Source of the DNA: Zymomonas sp.
GTDB lineage: Bacteria > Pseudomonadota > Alphaproteobacteria > Sphingomonadales > Sphingomonadaceae
Assembly: GCA_027489105.1 (NCBI GenBank)
Contig: JAIYAJ010000003.1
Span: 1 to 17,961, forward strand
Direction: 5' to 3'
Length of the DNA stretch: 17,961 nt
Both the position numbers and the translations under genes were made by a program. Below are positions 14,401-17,961 of this stretch, one piece after another. The notes under the pieces were generated by a model. It was not told where the DNA came from, ran no database searches, and saw only the letters and a program-made list of their open reading frames with translations. Numbering within the stretch: the stretch's first letter is position 1; each line of letters opens with the position of its first letter.

Positions 14401-14679
14401 TCAGTTCGTCTCGGCGAAGAGCGCGGAGGCCTCGGCGAAGCGCGGGTTGCGGCGCAGCGTCTGCCCGCCGCTCACATGGATCGTCTGGCCGGTGACGAAG
14501 CGCGCTTCATTGCTCGCCAGCCACAGCGGCACATCGGCCACCTCGGCGACGACACCGGGGCGGCCTGCGACCGACACTTCGGCGCCTTCGGCGCGATAGA
14601 GGCGGGCGATGACGGCGACCAGATTGCCCGGCGCCGCGCCGATGACGATCGCGCGCCGTCCCGCCAGCCGCCCGCTCAT
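14401..14679 (-). pseudogene. Internally deleted short-chain dehydrogenase (SDR)
   Basis: 92 residues against about 250 for a normal SDR. The first 40 match the SDR nucleotide-binding start (GRRAIVIGAAPGNL, then AEGAEVSVAGR), but the TGxxxGxG loop is degraded to IGAAPGNL. The sequence then jumps at about residue 45 to the SDR C-terminal part: VADVPLWLASNEARFVTGQT and IHVSGG. The NAG motif, the catalytic Ser and the YxxxK motif are all missing, so a clean in-frame internal deletion is likely. ATG 14679 overlaps the stop of the upstream VOC gene (ATGA), so it may still be translated. It cannot be an active SDR; either a decaying gene or a retained non-catalytic fragment. Confidence 0.75.
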
Positions 14680-15212
14680 GCCGCCACTCCCAGGTCGATC
14701 TCGGGCAGCGTCGATCGGCCGTCCCAGTCGCGCGCCAGGGCAATCCCGGCGTCATGGCCCTCGCGCGATCCTGCGCCGCAGATAAGCTCGAACAGCAGGC
14801 CCGGCTGCTTCGAATCGGCGAAATAGATCACCCGCACCGCAACATTCTCGGCAGAGAAGACCCGCTGCATGCCGCACGCATCGAACAGCGCCGCTTCAGC
14901 GTCGAGATCGTCGACGATCCAGGCGAGATGGTGCAGCCCGGCGATCGGGCGTCCCGCCTCGTCCTGATAGGGGGAGGGGGAATTGCTGCGCACCTGGATG
15001 AACTCGATCTGCTCGGTCCCGCGATAGCCGAGCGCGACGTCGATCACCACGCGGGTGGCCTGGTCGCGATAGCGGCCCTCAAGCGCAACGTTGCGATAGA
15101 TTTGCCACGGCCCGACGCCCAGAGTGTCGCTCCAGAAGCGCACCGAATGGTCCAGATCGTCGGTGACGAAGCCGATCTGGTCGATCGGCGCGCGGTCCTC
15201 GCGGACGGGCAT
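14676..15212 (-). CDS. VOC family protein (methylmalonyl-CoA epimerase-like fold)
   Basis: 178 residues from ATG 15212, preceded by GAGGAG at good spacing; the frame is open to 15275 but that part has no ribosome site. Two VOC modules are visible: IDQIGFVTDDLDHSVRFWSD with a TLGVGPW end, and LHHLAWIVDDLDAEAALFDA with a late GLLFELI strand carrying the usual metal-ligand Glu. This two-module type with 'GVGPW' is common in actinobacterial and sphingomonad catabolic clusters, where members act as epimerases, isomerases or lyases. It overlaps the deleted SDR by 4 bp, so both were one operon. The divergent neighbour is a sugar transporter. The substrate is unknown. Confidence 0.85.
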   Translation of the reverse strand: MPVREDRAPIDQIGFVTDDLDHSVRFWSDTLGVGPWQIYRNVALEGRYRDQATRVVIDVALGYRGTEQIEFIQVRSNSPSPYQDEAGRPIAGLHHLAWIVDDLDAEAALFDACGMQRVFSAENVAVRVIYFADSKQPGLLFELICGAGSREGHDAGIALARDWDGRSTLPEIDLGVAA

Positions 15213-15232
15213 GGCAGTCTCTCCTCGGTTCG

Positions 15233-15245
15233 CGGCATTTTGCCG
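15233..15245. promoter_or_regulatory. CGGCA-TTT-TGCCG dyad upstream of the VOC gene
   Basis: A perfect 5-bp inverted repeat around TTT in the 149-bp divergent region between the VOC gene and the sugar transporter, about 20 bp before the VOC start. It could be an operator or a leader hairpin. Only the dyad is observed. Confidence 0.25.
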
Positions 15246-15361
15246 TCTGCGGCGGGCGATAGCATGGGCGATCATCGATCGGGTAGCCGCAGTGCGGTGA
15301 AAAGAATCTGTGTAACGCTTGGCCTCTCGTCGAGCGGGGCGGGCTCGGCTATGCCGCCACT

Positions 15362-16651
15362 ATGGCCCTTGCTCCCAATACCGCCCAGACGGCTCGCTTC
15401 GACACCGATCCGGCCCCCGCGATCGATGCACCCTCGCTGCGGTTCTTCGTCTTCGGGCTGTTCTTCATCTTCGGCGGGATCACCTCGCTGAATGACATCA
15501 TCATCCCGAAGCTGAAGGACCTGTTCACGCTCAACTATACGCAGGCGATGCTGGTGCAGTTCTGCTTCTTCGCCGCCTATGCGATCGTCGGCATCCCCGG
15601 CGCGCAACTGGTCAAGCGGGTCGGCTATATGCGGGGTGCGGTCGTCGGTCTGCTGGCGATGATGCTCGGCTGCCTGCTGTTCATCCCGGCGAGCGCCTAT
15701 GCGACCTATCCGCTGTTCCTGTTCGCTTTGTTCGTCCTCGCCAGCGGCGTCGTCATCGTGCAGGTCGTCGCCAATCCGCTGATCAGCCTGCTCGGTCCCG
15801 CGAGCACCGCGTCGAGCCGGCTGACCTTCGCCCAGGCCTTCAATTCGCTCGGCACCACCCTCTTTCCCTATGTAGGCGCGATCCTGATCCTCGGCAGTCT
15901 GGCCGGAACCGACTCCAAGGGGCTTACAGGCGCCGCGCTCGATGCTTATCGGACGGCAGAAAGCCGGGCGATCGTCCATGGCTATGTCGGGCTCGCGATC
16001 GCGCTGGCGGTCATCGCGGGCGTGGTGTGGCTGCTGCGCGATCGGCTGAAGGGCGAAAAGCATGAAAGCGCCAGCTTGCTGTCGGGGCTCTCGCTCCTCC
16101 GGCGGCCGCGCTTCGGTTTCGGCGCGCTGTCGATCTTCCTCTATGTCGGCGCCGAGGTTGCCATCGGATCGCTGCTGGTCAGCTATCTCGAGCAACCCCA
16201 CGCGCTAGGCCTGACCGAGCAGCAGGCGGGCAAGCTCATCCCCTTCTATTGGGGCGGCGCGCTCGTGGGGCGGTTCATCGGTTCGGCGACGTTGCGCTTC
16301 ATCAATCCGGGCGTGGCGCTGGCCGGTGTGGCGCTGTCGGCGATCGTGCTGGTGCTGGTCGCGGCGGGCATGGCTGGTCCGGTCGGTGCCTATGCGCTGC
16401 TGGCGGTCGGGCTGGCCAATGCGATCATGTTTCCGACGATCTTCAGCCTCGCCTGCGCGGGATTGGGTGCGAAGACCGCCGACGGCTCGGGCGTGATCAA
16501 CGTCGCAATCTGCGGTGGAGCGATCGTCCCGCTGCTGGTGGGTGGGCTGGCCGACTGGAGCGGCAGCCTCTCGATCGCCTTGTCGATCCCGGTCGCCTGC
16601 TATGCGGCGATCGGCTGCTACGGACTTTTCGCGCGCAGGCCGGTCGCGTGA
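15362..16651 (+). CDS. FucP-family sugar MFS transporter
   Basis: 429 residues with about 12 hydrophobic helices. The family is clear from the first helices: FVFGLFFIFGGITSLNDIII followed by PKLKDLFTLNYTQAMLVQFC, with the Asn-Asp pair (N/L-N-D) that in E. coli FucP includes the proton-coupling Asp. A further match is QVVANPLISLLGPASTASSR with LTFAQAFNSLGTTLFP, the well-kept 'ANP...LGP...R...AQ.FNS.G' motif. Members (fucose:H+, glucose/galactose symporters) bring sugars across the inner membrane. There is no clear ribosome site before ATG 15362 and no other plausible start. The sugar cannot be told from sequence. A small secreted-protein gene follows in the same direction after 37 bp. Confidence 0.92.
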   Translation: MALAPNTAQTARFDTDPAPAIDAPSLRFFVFGLFFIFGGITSLNDIIIPKLKDLFTLNYTQAMLVQFCFFAAYAIVGIPGAQLVKRVGYMRGAVVGLLAMMLGCLLFIPASAYATYPLFLFALFVLASGVVIVQVVANPLISLLGPASTASSRLTFAQAFNSLGTTLFPYVGAILILGSLAGTDSKGLTGAALDAYRTAESRAIVHGYVGLAIALAVIAGVVWLLRDRLKGEKHESASLLSGLSLLRRPRFGFGALSIFLYVGAEVAIGSLLVSYLEQPHALGLTEQQAGKLIPFYWGGALVGRFIGSATLRFINPGVALAGVALSAIVLVLVAAGMAGPVGAYALLAVGLANAIMFPTIFSLACAGLGAKTADGSGVINVAICGGAIVPLLVGGLADWSGSLSIALSIPVACYAAIGCYGLFARRPVA

Positions 16652-16688
16652 ACAACGGGGGATATCCGGCACATCGGGAGAGACCGTG

Positions 16689-17057
16689 ATGATCCGCTAT
16701 CTGCCAATGGCTTTTGCGTTTGGGTTGGCCGTGCCGGCCGCCGCTCAACAGGCCCCCGTTTCGCTCGAAGGACGCTGGACGGTCGATCTCTCGGCCGAGC
16801 CTGGGCAGGTCTACACCAAGGACATGGTCCTGAAGCTCGCGGCCGACGGGACAGTCAGCGGAAGCTTCTACGATAGCGAGATCGAGGCGGGTCGCTGGAA
16901 GACCGACCGCGGCCGCACCTGCGTCAGCTTCCGCACGACCGACGGCGTGGGCCCCTATCACAGCGCCGCCTGTCTGCGCGGGGATCAGGTGGAGGGCCAG
17001 ACCTGGGCCGAGCAGCGCCGCTTCCTGTTCAATTGGAATGCGGTGCGGGCGAAATAG
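16689..17057 (+). CDS. Small secreted protein, function unknown
   Basis: 122 residues. A signal peptide (MIRYLPMAFAFGLAVPAAA, cleavage probably after AAA) leads to a short beta-rich domain: VSLEGRWTVDLSAEPGQVYT, MVLKLAADGTVSGSFYDSEI, EAGRWKTDRGRTCVSFRTTD and a C-terminal FLFNWNAVRAK. The 'G.W.....DG...G.FY...I..G' repeat suggests a small lipocalin-like or beta-barrel fold of periplasmic proteins, but I do not recognise a named family. GGGAGA lies about 8 nt before ATG 16689. It follows the transporter by 37 bp and may share its transcript. The nested palindrome begins 8 bp after its stop and could act as its terminator. Confidence 0.72.
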   Translation: MIRYLPMAFAFGLAVPAAAQQAPVSLEGRWTVDLSAEPGQVYTKDMVLKLAADGTVSGSFYDSEIEAGRWKTDRGRTCVSFRTTDGVGPYHSAACLRGDQVEGQTWAEQRRFLFNWNAVRAK

Positions 17058-17064
17058 GCGGACT

Positions 17065-17167
17065 CCCCTCCACCGGCTGCGCCGGTCCCCCTCCCCGTGC
17101 CGGGGAGGAACGTGCTGCAGTCCTCCCCGGGACGGGGAGGGGAACCATCCGCAGGATGGTGGAGGGG
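17065..17167. repeat. 103-bp nested palindromic repeat (sphingomonad type)
   Basis: Left arm 17065-17109 and right arm 17121-17167 are near-perfect inverted copies (outer CCCCTCCACC with GGTGGAGGGG, inner CCCCTCCCCGTGCCGGGGAGGA with TCCTCCCCGGGACGGGGAGGGG) around an 11-nt loop. Each arm contains its own small hairpin of different sequence: CCGGCTGCGCCGG on the left and CCATCCGCAGGATGG on the right, so the whole can fold as a branched cruciform. TTTT follows at 17168-17171. Similar elements occur in many copies in sphingomonad genomes. It probably doubles as a terminator for the upstream gene. Confidence 0.8.
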
Positions 17168-17177
17168 TTTTCCGTCC

Positions 17178-17471
17178 CTACATCCTCGCAACCTGATTTT
17201 TGTCGATGACGGCCTCCGCCGCGCGCCGGCGGCCGCCGAAGATCGCATAGAGCGCCACGCCCGGCACGTTCCAGTTCAGGCAGCAGAGCTGGGTGCGGCC
17301 CAGCAGGCTTGCGAGTAGATGGAGGCATCCGCGGATCGCGACGAGGCCGGTGCGCCCGGGCGAAGGGCGTGCGGAACCTGTGCGTCGCGTCGGGCGCCCG
17401 GCTTCGACATCGTCGACAGCCTTCTCGGCGCGTCCGATCACCCCGTGAAGCTTCACCGCCACCCTGGACAT
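17178..17471 (-). CDS. Small hypothetical protein
   Basis: 97 residues from ATG 17471; the frame stays open to 17636, but the longer N-terminus looks unlike protein and would overlap the P450 start. Support is moderate: third codon positions are strongly G/C biased, and the residue mix is protein-like (MSRVAVKLHGVIGRAEKAV, VALYAIFGGRRRAAEAVIDK). A Cys pair lies in TQLCCLNWNV. GAGG lies only 2 nt before ATG 17471, a poor spacing. I recognise no family. It is divergent from the P450 gene and ends 11 bp from the palindromic repeat. It could be a pseudogene fragment. Confidence 0.4.
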   Translation of the reverse strand: MSRVAVKLHGVIGRAEKAVDDVEAGRPTRRTGSARPSPGRTGLVAIRGCLHLLASLLGRTQLCCLNWNVPGVALYAIFGGRRRAAEAVIDKNQVARM

Positions 17472-17611
17472 GACCTCGAATTGTTCCGTTAGAGGCGCAT
17501 GGCCCGGGGCCGGAAGACCAAGCTGTCCATAGTCATAGCTGCATCGCCGCCCGGCCTGCCCGATTGTCCACGGGTGTCCCACATGAGGCGCACGGGAGAG
17601 AGGAAAGCCGA

Positions 17612-17961
17612 ATGGGTGTGCCGTCAGGCGTCGCAAGCGACAGGGTCGTCGATTTTGACATCTTCAACCCGCCGGGGGTCGAGAGCGACTATTTCGCCGC
17701 CTGGCAGAGGCTTGCGCGGCCCGAGGGTCCGGGCATGGTCTGGACCACGGCCAATGGCGGCCACTGGATCGCCACGCGTGGCGACATTGTGCGCAGTCTG
17801 TGGGCCGATAGTGAGCGTCTGTCGAGCGAGGTACTCGCGGTGACGCCCGGTCTGGGCGAGATGATGAAGTTCATCCCGCTGCAGCAGGATCCGCCCGAGC
17901 ACGGGCCCTTCCGCATGTCGGTGATGAAGGGGCTGGCCTCGCGCTATGTCGTGGCCCTGGA
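17612..17961 (+). CDS. Cytochrome P450, CYP101-like (3' partial)
   Basis: The first 116 residues before the window ends. ATG 17612 has AGAGAGGAAA about 7 nt upstream. The visible part matches the N-terminus of P450cam-type (CYP101/CYP111-like) enzymes: DFDIFNPPGVESDYFAAWQR, then GGHWIATRGDIVRSLWADSE with LSSE, and FIPLQQDPPEHGPFRM, whose 'DPPEH..FR' motif is a hallmark of the class. The I-helix, ExxR and heme-Cys regions lie beyond the edge. Such enzymes hydroxylate terpenes or other small hydrophobic molecules with a ferredoxin/reductase pair. The substrate cannot be judged. Confidence 0.9.
   Translation, partial: MGVPSGVASDRVVDFDIFNPPGVESDYFAAWQRLARPEGPGMVWTTANGGHWIATRGDIVRSLWADSERLSSEVLAVTPGLGEMMKFIPLQQDPPEHGPFRMSVMKGLASRYVVAL

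Noticed and set aside
1..17961. CRISPR arrays, tandem repeats, prophage genes, toxin-antitoxin or restriction systems
   Set aside because: None seen: no regularly spaced direct repeats, no phage structural or lysis genes and no recognisable defence proteins.

Overview
The window is GC-rich alphaproteobacterial DNA, most likely from a sphingomonad (Sphingomonas/Rhizorhabdus type). The evidence is a PEPxxWA-type PEP-CTERM anchor, a nested GC-rich palindrome of the kind common in sphingomonads, a CYP101-like cytochrome P450, a FucP-type sugar transporter and strongly G/C-biased third codon positions. The genus is an inference; no rRNA is present.

Region 1 (1-6430) looks like ordinary chromosome. 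It holds the 3' end of a coiled-coil chemotaxis-type protein, then a stand-alone transketolase / pyruvate-dehydrogenase-E1-like enzyme read leftward and divergently from an Lrp/AsnC regulator. Their 137-bp shared intergenic region carries four GCAA/TTGC half-sites about 20 bp apart. A SirB1-family gene follows the regulator after 5 bp, and a PAS-domain protein converges on it.

Region 2 (6431-10510) looks like an accessory insertion. It starts at an intact tRNA-Thr(CGT) gene and ends at what appears to be an IS3-type transposase remnant inside about 600 bp of scrambled DNA. Between these lies an HxlR regulator divergent from a tight five-gene operon: MAPEG membrane protein, ABM/EthD-like barrel, VOC protein, cupin and a PanB (ketopantoate hydroxymethyltransferase) homologue. 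Two of the junctions are 4-bp GTGA overlaps, and a perfect 10-bp-stem hairpin follows panB. panC and the other pantothenate genes are absent. This operon is the best candidate for an undescribed system, perhaps handling a small reactive or one-carbon compound; that role is inference only.

Region 3 (10511-14383) groups a TPR/radical-SAM/SPASM protein, a PEP-CTERM secreted protein, a small DxD glycosyltransferase and a PqqD-like (RRE-fold) protein. The mix suggests peptide or protein modification or cell-surface biogenesis, but the genes lie on alternating strands and are not one operon.

Region 4 (14401-17961) holds a VOC protein translationally coupled to an internally deleted SDR. A divergent FucP-family sugar transporter and a small secreted protein follow. 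Next come a 103-bp nested palindrome, a small uncharacterised leftward gene, and the 5' end of a CYP101-like P450 that runs off the window.
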